Assembly (NCBI RefSeq): GCF_947495255.1
Contig: NZ_CANLYI010000005.1
Location: forward strand, 339,327-403,326
Origin: an uncultured Winogradskyella sp.
GTDB taxonomy: Bacteria; Bacteroidota; Bacteroidia; Flavobacteriales; Flavobacteriaceae
DNA: 64,000 nucleotides
Direction of reading: 5' to 3'
A model generated the notes under the pieces. The model ran no database searches, was not told the origin of the DNA, and saw only the letters and a list, made by a program, of their open reading frames with translations. Numbering within the stretch: position 1 is the stretch's first letter; the number at the start of each line of letters is the position of its first letter. The translations under genes and the position numbers were made by a program. Below are positions 46,889 to 54,945 of this stretch, in pieces.

Positions 46889-48148
46889 ATGTTTAGTAGA
46901 GACCGTTGGGATGAAATATTAGAAGCATTAAATGCTAACAAGTTTAGAACTTTGTTAACGGCGTTTGGTGTGTTTTGGGGAATTACTATTTTGGTGTTAT
47001 TACTTGCGCTTACCAATGGGCTTAAAAATGGTGTAACCGCAGATTTTGGCGATTTTGCAACCAACTCAATGTTTATGTGGACGCAAGGCACATCTAAACC
47101 CTATAAAGGTTTGCCAAAAGGTCGCTATTTTAATTACAAAATAGATGATGTTGCTGCATTGAAGTCCCAAATCCCGAATTTAAAATATGTATCGCCTAGA
47201 AACCAATTAGGTGGCTATAATGGTGCTAATAATGTTGTTAGAGGTACAAAAACAGGAGCGTTTGAGATTTATGGTGATTATCCAGAATATATAAAACAAC
47301 AACCTATGGATATTCTTCAAGGTCGTTTTATAAGTTATTCAGATATTAACTCTAAACGAAAAGTTTGTGTGGTTGGTACAGGTGTTGTAAAAGGACTTTA
47401 TGATAAAAATGAAGATGTTTTAGGAACATATATTAAAGTTAATGGAGTAAATTTTTTAGTAGTCGGGACGTTTAAAATGAGTAATAGTCAGGGTGATGAT
47501 GAACAAGATGCAAATACAATTTATATTCCATTTACTACCTTTAGTCAAGCATTTAATAGAGGAGATAGAGTAGGTTGGATGGCTATTACAGCTGTAGATG
47601 ATGTCTCTATCACGTCTTTAAAACATCAGATTTTCGAATTAATGAAATCGAAACACACAGTTCATCCTGAAGATGATCGTGCTATAGGTCATTTCGATTT
47701 GTCAGAACAGTTTGAGCGTGTTAGTGGTTTATTTTCAATATTAACTTTTGTAGGTTATTTTGTTGGCGCATTAGTGCTAATGTCTGGTATAATAGGCATC
47801 AGTAATATAATGCTTATCGTAGTTAAAGAGCGCACCAAAGAAATAGGTGTAAGGAGAGCTTTAGGAGCAAGTCCATGGACTATAAAATCACAGATTTTAC
47901 AAGAAAGCTTAATCTTAACTATTTTATCTGGTATGGTGGGGATTTCGTTTGCAGCATTTGTCATTTGGATTATGAATACCATTTTAGATAGTGTAGGACC
48001 AGTTCAGAATTTTGCAAACCCAAGTGTAAGTATGTCAGTTGTATTTACGGCTTTAATAATTTTAGTAGTTTCTGGTTTGCTCGCAGGACTCATTCCAGCA
48101 AATAGTGCTACAAAAATGAAACCAGTAGATGCTTTAAGAATTGATTAA
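46889..48148 (+). CDS. MacB-like ABC transporter permease (second of two)
   Basis: The 419-residue paralogue of the preceding permease starts 1 bp after its stop. It has the same order: N-terminal helix, periplasmic domain, and a three-helix FtsX end (NIMLIVVKERTKEIGVRRAL and IPANSATKMKPVDALRID). Two differing permeases with one ATPase point to an asymmetric exporter. Confidence 0.92.
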   Translation: MFSRDRWDEILEALNANKFRTLLTAFGVFWGITILVLLLALTNGLKNGVTADFGDFATNSMFMWTQGTSKPYKGLPKGRYFNYKIDDVAALKSQIPNLKYVSPRNQLGGYNGANNVVRGTKTGAFEIYGDYPEYIKQQPMDILQGRFISYSDINSKRKVCVVGTGVVKGLYDKNEDVLGTYIKVNGVNFLVVGTFKMSNSQGDDEQDANTIYIPFTTFSQAFNRGDRVGWMAITAVDDVSITSLKHQIFELMKSKHTVHPEDDRAIGHFDLSEQFERVSGLFSILTFVGYFVGALVLMSGIIGISNIMLIVVKERTKEIGVRRALGASPWTIKSQILQESLILTILSGMVGISFAAFVIWIMNTILDSVGPVQNFANPSVSMSVVFTALIILVVSGLLAGLIPANSATKMKPVDALRID

Positions 48149-48190
48149 AAAAAATAATAATAGTCATCAACCAATTATAATTATCAACTA

Positions 48191-49351
48191 ATGAAAAGAA
48201 CAAAAACCATCATAATACTAGCGCTAATAGTCATTGTCTTTACTGCGGCATTATATTATTTGTGGAAAAAGAATCAGGAAGACCCAGTAACTTATACTAC
48301 TGAAAGTCCGACAGAACAAACTATAGTCGTTAAAACTGTTGCAACAGGAAGTATTGTGCCTAAGGAAGAAATCTTAATTAAGCCAAACATTTCTGGTGTC
48401 ATAGAAGAAGTTTTTATTGAAGCTGGAGAATATGTAAAACAAGGAGACTTGATCGCTCAGATTAAAGTAATCCCAAATGCTTCGAGTTTAACGAGTGCTA
48501 AAAACAACATTGCTTCAAATAGAACAGCCTTACAAACAGCACAAATAAATTTGCAAACACAACAGTCTAATTACGATAGACAAAAAGCTTTATTTGATAA
48601 AGGTGTAATTTCTGCTAATGATTTTGAAGCTGTAAATAATTCATATTTACAAACAAAGCAAAGTGTAGAGCAAGCAAGAATAAACGTGAATTCTGCCAAT
48701 CAGAATTACGATATTATTAAAACCGGTACAACTTCTGGCTTAGGTAATATTGCGCAAACACAGGTAAGAGCTACCGTTTCAGGTATGGTTTTAGATGTGC
48801 CAGTTAAAGCAGGAAACCAAGTGATTGAAGCTAATAATTTTAACGAAGGAACTTCAATTGCATCTTTAGCGGATGTAAAACAAATGATTTTTGAAGGTAA
48901 AGTGGATGAAAGTGAAGTTGGTAAAATAAAAGAGGGTTTACCTCTTGAAATCACGGTTGGTGCTATTGAAAATAAAAAGTTTGATGCCATTTTAGATTAT
49001 ATAGCACCAAAAGGTGTTGCAGAAAATGGGGCTATTCAATTTGAAATAAAAGGTTCACTTAAAAAAATAGATTCAACATTTATTAGGGCAGGTTTAAGTG
49101 CCAATGCATCTATTATTTTAGAAAAAGCAGAAAAAGTTTTGGCTATAAAAGAAGCCCTTGTTCAATATGATAAGGAAACTCAAAAACCATATGTAGAAGT
49201 AGAGATTGGTGATCAAAAATTTGAACGAAAAGATGTGGAATTAGGGATTAGTGATGGTATTTTTGTAGAAGTGAAGAGTGGTATTACTAAGGAAGATAAA
49301 ATAAAAATTTGGAATCAAGTACAAGGTGTTCCAAAATACGCACAAGAATAA
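48191..49351 (+). CDS. HlyD/MacA-type periplasmic adaptor (first of two)
   Basis: The 386-residue product has an N-terminal membrane anchor (about residues 6-24) and the adaptor layout: a lipoyl-like half (VEEVFIEAGEYVKQGDLIA is close to residues 66-84), a coiled-coil hairpin (residues about 95-165) and a beta-barrel part. It should link the MacB-like permeases to the TolC-type channel encoded next. A second, different adaptor follows that channel gene. Confidence 0.9.
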   Translation: MKRTKTIIILALIVIVFTAALYYLWKKNQEDPVTYTTESPTEQTIVVKTVATGSIVPKEEILIKPNISGVIEEVFIEAGEYVKQGDLIAQIKVIPNASSLTSAKNNIASNRTALQTAQINLQTQQSNYDRQKALFDKGVISANDFEAVNNSYLQTKQSVEQARINVNSANQNYDIIKTGTTSGLGNIAQTQVRATVSGMVLDVPVKAGNQVIEANNFNEGTSIASLADVKQMIFEGKVDESEVGKIKEGLPLEITVGAIENKKFDAILDYIAPKGVAENGAIQFEIKGSLKKIDSTFIRAGLSANASIILEKAEKVLAIKEALVQYDKETQKPYVEVEIGDQKFERKDVELGISDGIFVEVKSGITKEDKIKIWNQVQGVPKYAQE

Positions 49352-49401
49352 AAAACATAATTTCTGTAACACTTTAAGTTTTACATAGACAAATAAGCAT
49401 C

Positions 49402-50724
49402 ATGAAAAAATCAATCATCATAGTTTTACTTCTTTGTGGAGTTATAACACAAGCGCAAAATAAAAAATGGACGCTAAAAGAATGTGTAGAGTATGCTCTA
49501 GAAAATAATATTTCAGTTAAACAAAGTGAACTCGATTTATTAGCAACAGATATCGATAAGTTAACCGCAGTTGGTAGTTTTTTACCAACAATTAATGTTA
49601 GCGGAAGTGTTTCAAAAAATACAGGTTTAAGTTTTGATCCAACAACAGGGAATTCCTCAACTACAACTTTTCTGTCTTCGTCAGGGAGTATAAATTTGGG
49701 TTATAATTTATTTGATGGTTTACAGAATATTAGACGAGTTCAACGTGCTGAAATTTCGAAAATGGCAGCGGAATATAGTTTGTCTAAAATGAAAGATGAT
49801 ATTTCTCTCTTTGTAGCAAATGGTTATATTACTGTAATATTAAACAAAGCGAATCTTGAAGTTTTAATATCTCAAAATGCGGTGACTCAAGAACAAATAG
49901 ATAGAACGAATCAATTGGTAGAAGCAGGATCTTTACCTAGAGGAGATTTGTTAGAAATTCAAGCAACAGATGCTAACGAAAAACAAAACATTGTAAATGC
50001 AGAAAATGCAATTCAAATTTCGTTAATAAATTTAGCACAGTTACTTTTAATTAAAGATTACGAAAACTTTGACATTCAAGATGAAGGTTACGATATTGTA
50101 AATGAAGGTATTTCTAATAAATCAGTATCAGAAATTATTGAAAATGCAAAAGCAGAAAGGTCAGAAATTAAGATTGCTGAACAGAATGTGTCATTAGCAG
50201 AAAAAGATGTTCAAATTGCAAAAGGTTCTTATTGGCCTTCTTTAAGAGCTTTTTTGGGTTATGACACACGTTATACAGATGCAAGTGAAATACCTTTTAG
50301 CGATCAAATTTATTTAAATGATGGTATTGGTTATGGTTTAAGCCTTAACATCCCTATTTTAAATGGTTTTTCTGTAAAAGGAAATGTACAAAGAAGTAAG
50401 ATAAATTTAGAACGTTCTAAATATCAATTAGAACAAGAGGAATTAAATTTAGAGTCTACAGTTTATCAAGCTTATGTTGATGCTAAAGGTGCTTTAAAAT
50501 CATTTGAAGCCGCAAATAAAGCATTAGAATCTCAAGAATTAGCTTATGATTATGCTAAAGAACGTTATGATGTTGGTTTAACCAATGCCTTCGATTTTAG
50601 TCAATCTAAACAGAGATTCGATAATGCTAAGATTCAATTAAATCAAGCTAAATACGATTACATTTTTAAGTTGAAGGTTCTAGAATTATATTTCGGAATT
50701 CCTGCAACTGAATTAAAGTTTTAA
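49402..50724 (+). CDS. TolC-family outer membrane efflux channel
   Basis: The 440-residue product has a signal peptide (MKKSIIIVLLLCGVITQAQ) and two TolC repeats with long coiled-coil helices, including the usual WTLKECVEYALENNISVKQS start and ANKALESQELAYDYAKERYD followed by VGLTNAFDFSQSKQRFDNA. It forms a trimeric channel across the outer membrane and periplasm. It sits between two adaptor genes, and the following gene starts 2 bp after its stop. Confidence 0.94.
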   Translation: MKKSIIIVLLLCGVITQAQNKKWTLKECVEYALENNISVKQSELDLLATDIDKLTAVGSFLPTINVSGSVSKNTGLSFDPTTGNSSTTTFLSSSGSINLGYNLFDGLQNIRRVQRAEISKMAAEYSLSKMKDDISLFVANGYITVILNKANLEVLISQNAVTQEQIDRTNQLVEAGSLPRGDLLEIQATDANEKQNIVNAENAIQISLINLAQLLLIKDYENFDIQDEGYDIVNEGISNKSVSEIIENAKAERSEIKIAEQNVSLAEKDVQIAKGSYWPSLRAFLGYDTRYTDASEIPFSDQIYLNDGIGYGLSLNIPILNGFSVKGNVQRSKINLERSKYQLEQEELNLESTVYQAYVDAKGALKSFEAANKALESQELAYDYAKERYDVGLTNAFDFSQSKQRFDNAKIQLNQAKYDYIFKLKVLELYFGIPATELKF

Positions 50725-50726
50725 AT

Positions 50727-52040
50727 ATGAGCAAAACAGTAAAAATTATTATCGGAGTTGTTATTCTAGCATTAGGACTATTAGTTGTAGGGTCTAAATT
50801 AGAATGGTTTGGTAAAAAAGGAAACTTTAAAGAAGTTACCGAGAAGCAAGTTTCTATTCGAGATATTGTACAAACCGTCTCTGCAACAGGAAAAATACAA
50901 CCAGAAGTTGAGGTGAAAATTTCTTCGGAAGTTTCAGGAGAAATACTTGAGTTACCTTTTAAAGAAGGACAAGAAGTTAAAAAAGGAGATTTACTAGTAC
51001 GTGTAAATCCAGATTTAATTCAATCTGCAGTAAGTCGTTCGCAGGCTTCTTACCAGAATGTTAGAGCAGGTTTAGAGCAGGCAGAAGCGGGTCTAAAACA
51101 GGCTAAAGCGGATTATGATAGAAGTAAAACACTTTTTGATAAAGGTGTTATTTCTAAAGCAGATTGGGATCGTTCTATAGCAACTTACGAAACTGCAGTT
51201 GCTAGTAAAAGTTCGGCATATTACAATGTGCAAAGTGCTGCTGCAACAGTAAACGAGGCAAAAGATAATTTAAATAGAACAACTATTTATGCACCAATGA
51301 GTGGGACAATTTCACTTTTAAGTGTGGAGTTGGGTGAGCGCGTAGTTGGTACGCAGCAAATGGCAGGTACAGAAATTTTAAGAGTCGCAAACTTAAACAA
51401 CATGGAAGTTGAAGTTGATGTTAACGAAAATGACATTGTAAAAGTAAATATTGGTGATTCTACAATTGTTGAGGTTGATGCTTACTTAAAAAAAGAATTT
51501 AAAGGTATTGTAACTGAAATTGCAAACTCTGCTGAAGGGAACTTAACTGCGGATCAGGTAACTAATTTTAAGGTTAAAGTAAGAATTGTAGAAGAATCTT
51601 ATAAAGATTTAACAGAAGGAAAGCCAGCAACATATTCTCCTTTTAGACCAGGAATGACAGCTACTGTAGATATTATTACTAAAAAGCAAATGGATGCGAT
51701 ATCTGTGCCAATTAGTGCGATTGTTATTAAAACGGATACAACGTCTACGAAGAAAACTTATGATAAAACTGTAGAAGTTGAAGAAGATGATTCTGATAAA
51801 GAAGAAGAAAAGTTTGAATGTGTATTTGTAAATGAAGGTGGTAAAGCAAAATTAAAAGTTGTTAAAACCGGAATTCAAGATGATACTAATATCGAAATTA
51901 TTTCAGGATTAGATAAAGATGATAAAATCATTACAGGACCATATAATATGGTGTCTAAAAACTTAAAGCCTGGTGATTTATTGGAAGTAAAAAATAAAAA
52001 GCCTGAAAGTACTTCTGAAGAAAAAAGCGAAGATGAATAA
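50727..52040 (+). CDS. HlyD/MacA-type periplasmic adaptor (second of two)
   Basis: The 437-residue adaptor has an N-terminal helix (about residues 6-24), a biotinyl/lipoyl-like domain (GEILELPFKEGQEVKKGDLL), coiled coil, and beta-barrel. A strongly acidic stretch EEDDSDKEEEKFE (about residues 352-364) breaks the membrane-proximal part, and the C-terminus is rich in Lys/Glu. Differences from the first adaptor suggest a separate role or a mixed adaptor ring. Last gene of the operon. Confidence 0.9.
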   Translation: MSKTVKIIIGVVILALGLLVVGSKLEWFGKKGNFKEVTEKQVSIRDIVQTVSATGKIQPEVEVKISSEVSGEILELPFKEGQEVKKGDLLVRVNPDLIQSAVSRSQASYQNVRAGLEQAEAGLKQAKADYDRSKTLFDKGVISKADWDRSIATYETAVASKSSAYYNVQSAAATVNEAKDNLNRTTIYAPMSGTISLLSVELGERVVGTQQMAGTEILRVANLNNMEVEVDVNENDIVKVNIGDSTIVEVDAYLKKEFKGIVTEIANSAEGNLTADQVTNFKVKVRIVEESYKDLTEGKPATYSPFRPGMTATVDIITKKQMDAISVPISAIVIKTDTTSTKKTYDKTVEVEEDDSDKEEEKFECVFVNEGGKAKLKVVKTGIQDDTNIEIISGLDKDDKIITGPYNMVSKNLKPGDLLEVKNKKPESTSEEKSEDE

Positions 52041-52094
52041 TCATTGCAGTTAGAATTTAATTACAATTAGTAATAAGAAAATAACGACTTACCT

Positions 52095-52766
52095 ATGGCA
52101 TTAGTGCTAAATATAGAAACAGCAACAACAAATTGTTCGGTCTCTCTGTCTAAAGATGGAGAGACTTTAGTTTTAAAAGAAGATAATAGTTTGGGTTATT
52201 CACATGCCGAAACTTTACATCTCTTTATTGATGAGGTTTTTAAAATTTCAAAATTAAAACCTTCAGAAATAGATGCGGTTGCTGTGAGTAAAGGTCCAGG
52301 TTCTTATACTGGTTTAAGAATAGGAGTTTCTTCTGCAAAAGGCTTATGTTTTGCGTTAGAGAAACCTTTAATTAGCATTTCGACATTAGAAAGTTTAGCG
52401 CATCAGGTAAAAGCGACAGACGGATTAATAATTCCTATGTTAGATGCGAGACGAATGGAAGTATATTCTGCAATCTATAACCAAAATTTAGAACTACAAA
52501 GAGAGATTAAAGCTGAGATTTTGTCAGAAGAAAGTTATTCTGAATTACTAGATTTTAATAAAGTCTATTTTATTGGTAATGGTGTAGAAAAAACCAAAGC
52601 ACTTATTAGTCATTCTAATGCTTTCTTTATTGAGGGTAAATTGCCGTCAGCTAATGAGATGTCTCTATTAGCAGAAATGAAATACAAAAAAAGCGACACC
52701 GAAGATGTCGCTTATTTTGAACCTTATTATTTAAAGGATTTTGTAGCTTTAAAAAAGAAGCAATAA
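52095..52766 (+). CDS. tsaB: tRNA N6-threonylcarbamoyladenosine biosynthesis protein TsaB
   Basis: Partner of TsaD and TsaE in forming t6A37 in tRNAs that read ANN codons. The 223-residue product has the ASKHA-fold start (LVLNIETATTNCSVSLSKDG), YSHAETLHLFID, the conserved VSKGPGSYTGLRIGVSSAKGL and the later MLDARRMEVYSAIY. The length is normal. Its last 25 codons also encode, on the other strand, an intrinsic terminator for the convergent mscS gene. Confidence 0.95.
   Translation: MALVLNIETATTNCSVSLSKDGETLVLKEDNSLGYSHAETLHLFIDEVFKISKLKPSEIDAVAVSKGPGSYTGLRIGVSSAKGLCFALEKPLISISTLESLAHQVKATDGLIIPMLDARRMEVYSAIYNQNLELQREIKAEILSEESYSELLDFNKVYFIGNGVEKTKALISHSNAFFIEGKLPSANEMSLLAEMKYKKSDTEDVAYFEPYYLKDFVALKKKQ
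52686..52713 (-). terminator. mscS terminator embedded in the 3' end of tsaB
   Basis: Read on the minus strand: stem aagcgaca (52713-52706) with tgtcgctt (52698-52691), a C-TTCG-G loop with one bulged T, then seven T (52692-52686). It starts 53 bp after the mscS stop and lies wholly inside tsaB. On the plus strand no comparable T tract follows. Confidence 0.8.
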
Positions 52767-53579
52767 TTAACCTTCTTTTTGTATCTCTACTGCATGTGGA
52801 TAAGGTATTTCTATACCAGCAGCATCTAGAGCTATTTTTACTTGTTCGTGAGTTGAGAAGTATACATCCCAATAATCTGCAACTGTAGACCATGGTCTAA
52901 CTGCAAAGTTAACAGAGCTATCAGCTAGCTCAGAAACGTTAACTGTAGGAGCAGGATCTTGCAGTACTTTAGGGTTAGAGGTTAATACTTTCATTAAAAC
53001 TTCTTTTGTTTGTTTAATGTCTGCGTCATAACTAACTCCAAAAGTTAAATCAACTCTCAATTTACCTTCAGTAGAATAATTAACAATGTTACCATTAGAT
53101 AAAGCACCGTTTGGTATAATTACTTCTTTATTAGTAGGTGTGTTTAATTTGGTTGTAAAAATTTCAATTTCTTTTACCACACCTAATTCACCTTGAGCTT
53201 CGATTAAATCTCCAATTTTAAATGGTTTAAAGATCATAAGTAAAACACCTCCTGCAAAGTTACCTAGTGAGCCTTGTAATGCCAATCCGATTGCTAAACC
53301 TGCAGCAGCAAGAATTGCTGCGAAAGATGTAGTTTCTACACCTACAGTACCTAATACAACAACGATTAAGACTATTTTTAGAACCCAATTGGTAAGGTTA
53401 ATTAAAAATTTCTTTAAGCTTTCATCGTAATCGCCTTTATTTAATGCTTTTTTAATGCCTTTAAGTAACATTTTAATTACCCAATTACCGATAATCCATA
53501 TTAGAATAGCTCCAATAACTTTAGGTCCGAATTCAACTATAAAGTCGAAACCTTTGTCAATCCATTTTTGTGTGTCCAT
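52767..53579 (-). CDS. Small-conductance mechanosensitive channel, MscS family
   Basis: Opens under membrane tension to release solutes during osmotic downshock. The 270-residue product is the short MscS type with three helices; the pore helix is Gly/Ala-rich (FAAILAAAGLAIGLALQGSLG followed by NFAGGVLLMIFKPFKIGD) and the beta domain has VIIPNGALSNGNIVNYS. Its stop codon touches that of tsaB. A terminator lies only 26 bp upstream of its start, between it and dodecin. Confidence 0.95.
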   Translation of the reverse strand: MDTQKWIDKGFDFIVEFGPKVIGAILIWIIGNWVIKMLLKGIKKALNKGDYDESLKKFLINLTNWVLKIVLIVVVLGTVGVETTSFAAILAAAGLAIGLALQGSLGNFAGGVLLMIFKPFKIGDLIEAQGELGVVKEIEIFTTKLNTPTNKEVIIPNGALSNGNIVNYSTEGKLRVDLTFGVSYDADIKQTKEVLMKVLTSNPKVLQDPAPTVNVSELADSSVNFAVRPWSTVADYWDVYFSTHEQVKIALDAAGIEIPYPHAVEIQKEG

Positions 53580-53605
53580 TTTTGGTTTTCTTAGTTTTTG
53601 TGATT

Positions 53606-53638
53606 AAAAAAAACTCGGCTAATTTATTAGTCCGAGTT
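53606..53638 (-). terminator. Intrinsic terminator between dodecin and mscS
   Basis: On the minus strand, aactcgg (53638-53632) pairs with ccgagtt (53618-53612), extended by attag/ctaat with one bulge, then eight T (53613-53606). Confidence 0.8.
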
Positions 53639-53661
53639 ATATGCGGTGAGAATAAATAATA

Positions 53662-53862
53662 TTATTTAACCTCGAAAGTCAATTTTAATGCAACTCTAAA
53701 TTCAGTAACATCATCGCCATTTACAATAGCACTTTGGTCTTGTACGTATACAGACTTAATGTTTTTTACGGTTTTAGAAGCTTCTTTTACTGCTTTTTTA
53801 GTTGCGTCTTCCCAACTTTTATCTGAGTTAGATAATACTTCAATTACTTTTAATACTGCCAT
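53662..53862 (-). CDS. Dodecin family flavin-binding protein
   Basis: The 66-residue protein matches dodecins in length and sequence: AVLKVIEVLSNSDKSWEDAT, AVKEASKTVKNIKSVYVQDQ and VTEFRVALKLTFEV. Dodecins form 12-subunit shells that store or buffer flavins; the conserved Trp (SWEDA) stacks on the flavin. It is followed by its own terminator. Confidence 0.95.
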   Translation of the reverse strand: MAVLKVIEVLSNSDKSWEDATKKAVKEASKTVKNIKSVYVQDQSAIVNGDDVTEFRVALKLTFEVK

Positions 53863-53935
53863 TTTATATAATTTTAAAGGTTTCTAATTGTAAGACACTT
53901 AAAATGATATTTTGTCACTATAAAATTATGAAATC

Positions 53936-54838
53936 CTAACCGTTTATAGCATTTACAGTTATAGAATTGTCATTTAGCATTTCTTTTAGCATACTTTCAA
54001 TTCCATTTTTTAGAGTAAATGTAGAAGAAGGACAGCCACTGCAAGCGCCTTGTAATAAAACTTCTACTTTTTTAGTGTTAGCATCATAAGATTTAAACTC
54101 AATATTGCCACCATCACTTTCAACAGCAGGTTTAATGTATTCCTCAAGAATGTTGACTATGTTTTTAGAGATGTCATCTAAGGCTTCAAATTTTTGCTCT
54201 ACTGCTTCTTCAGTTTTGTTAAGTTGTTTAGGTGCATTATCGTTTAAGATTGTTTTCCCGTCCTCAACATAAGATTTTAAAAATTCTCTTAATTGGATGG
54301 TAATGTCTTCCCATTCAATAATATCAAACTTTGTTATGGAGATAAAATTCTTTTCCATAAAAACGTTTTTTACAAACGGAAATTGAAATAATGCAGTCGC
54401 AAGTGGAGAAGGTTTAGCATCTTCAATAGAGGTAAACTCAAATATACTTGGGACTAATACTTTATTACAAACAAATTTTAAAACTCCAGGGTTTGGTGTA
54501 CTTTCTGCATAAATAGTTACGGCAGCTTTTGGCTTAATAGCTTCATCAGTTACAATAATACCATCATTAGATAAATATTCTTCAATCTGAGAAGCAACTT
54601 CGTCTTGTACATCTGCCCATTCAACTATGCTATAACGTTCTATTGCAATAAAATTTGTTGCGATATAAACTTTTTTTACAAAGGGTAAATAAAAAAGCTG
54701 TTGCGCTAATGGTGAGTGTTTGGCTTCATCAATATTATTAAACTCAAAACTGTTATGATTAGTTAAAAATCGGTCTGCTTCAAATTTTAATATAGTTTCG
54801 TTAGAAGTAGGTATTATAGATATTTTGGTCTGTGCCAT
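53936..54838 (-). CDS. NifU-family iron-sulfur protein with two Nfu N-terminal domains
   Basis: The 300-residue product has two tandem Nfu N-terminal (scaffold-N) repeats, at about residues 3-95 (FDADRFLTNH-like, SPLAQQLFYLPFVKKVYIA, then FIAIERYSIVEW) and 105-190 (ESTPNPGVLKFVCNKVL, SPLATALFQFPFVKNVFM). A C-terminal NifU domain at about 215-300 carries the cluster-binding Cys pair in GACSGCPSSTFTLKNGI. It carries or repairs Fe-S clusters. A TATTTTTG box on the minus strand (54856-54849) may be its -7 element, but no -33 partner was seen. Confidence 0.93.
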   Translation of the reverse strand: MAQTKISIIPTSNETILKFEADRFLTNHNSFEFNNIDEAKHSPLAQQLFYLPFVKKVYIATNFIAIERYSIVEWADVQDEVASQIEEYLSNDGIIVTDEAIKPKAAVTIYAESTPNPGVLKFVCNKVLVPSIFEFTSIEDAKPSPLATALFQFPFVKNVFMEKNFISITKFDIIEWEDITIQLREFLKSYVEDGKTILNDNAPKQLNKTEEAVEQKFEALDDISKNIVNILEEYIKPAVESDGGNIEFKSYDANTKKVEVLLQGACSGCPSSTFTLKNGIESMLKEMLNDNSITVNAING

Positions 54839-54945
54839 CTTTTATTTGCAAAAATATGAAATATCATACTGTTCTGATTAGACTTTTAACTAAGTTTTAA
54901 TTAGATAGTGCAATTAAAAAAATATTGTTTTCTCAATAAAACGAA

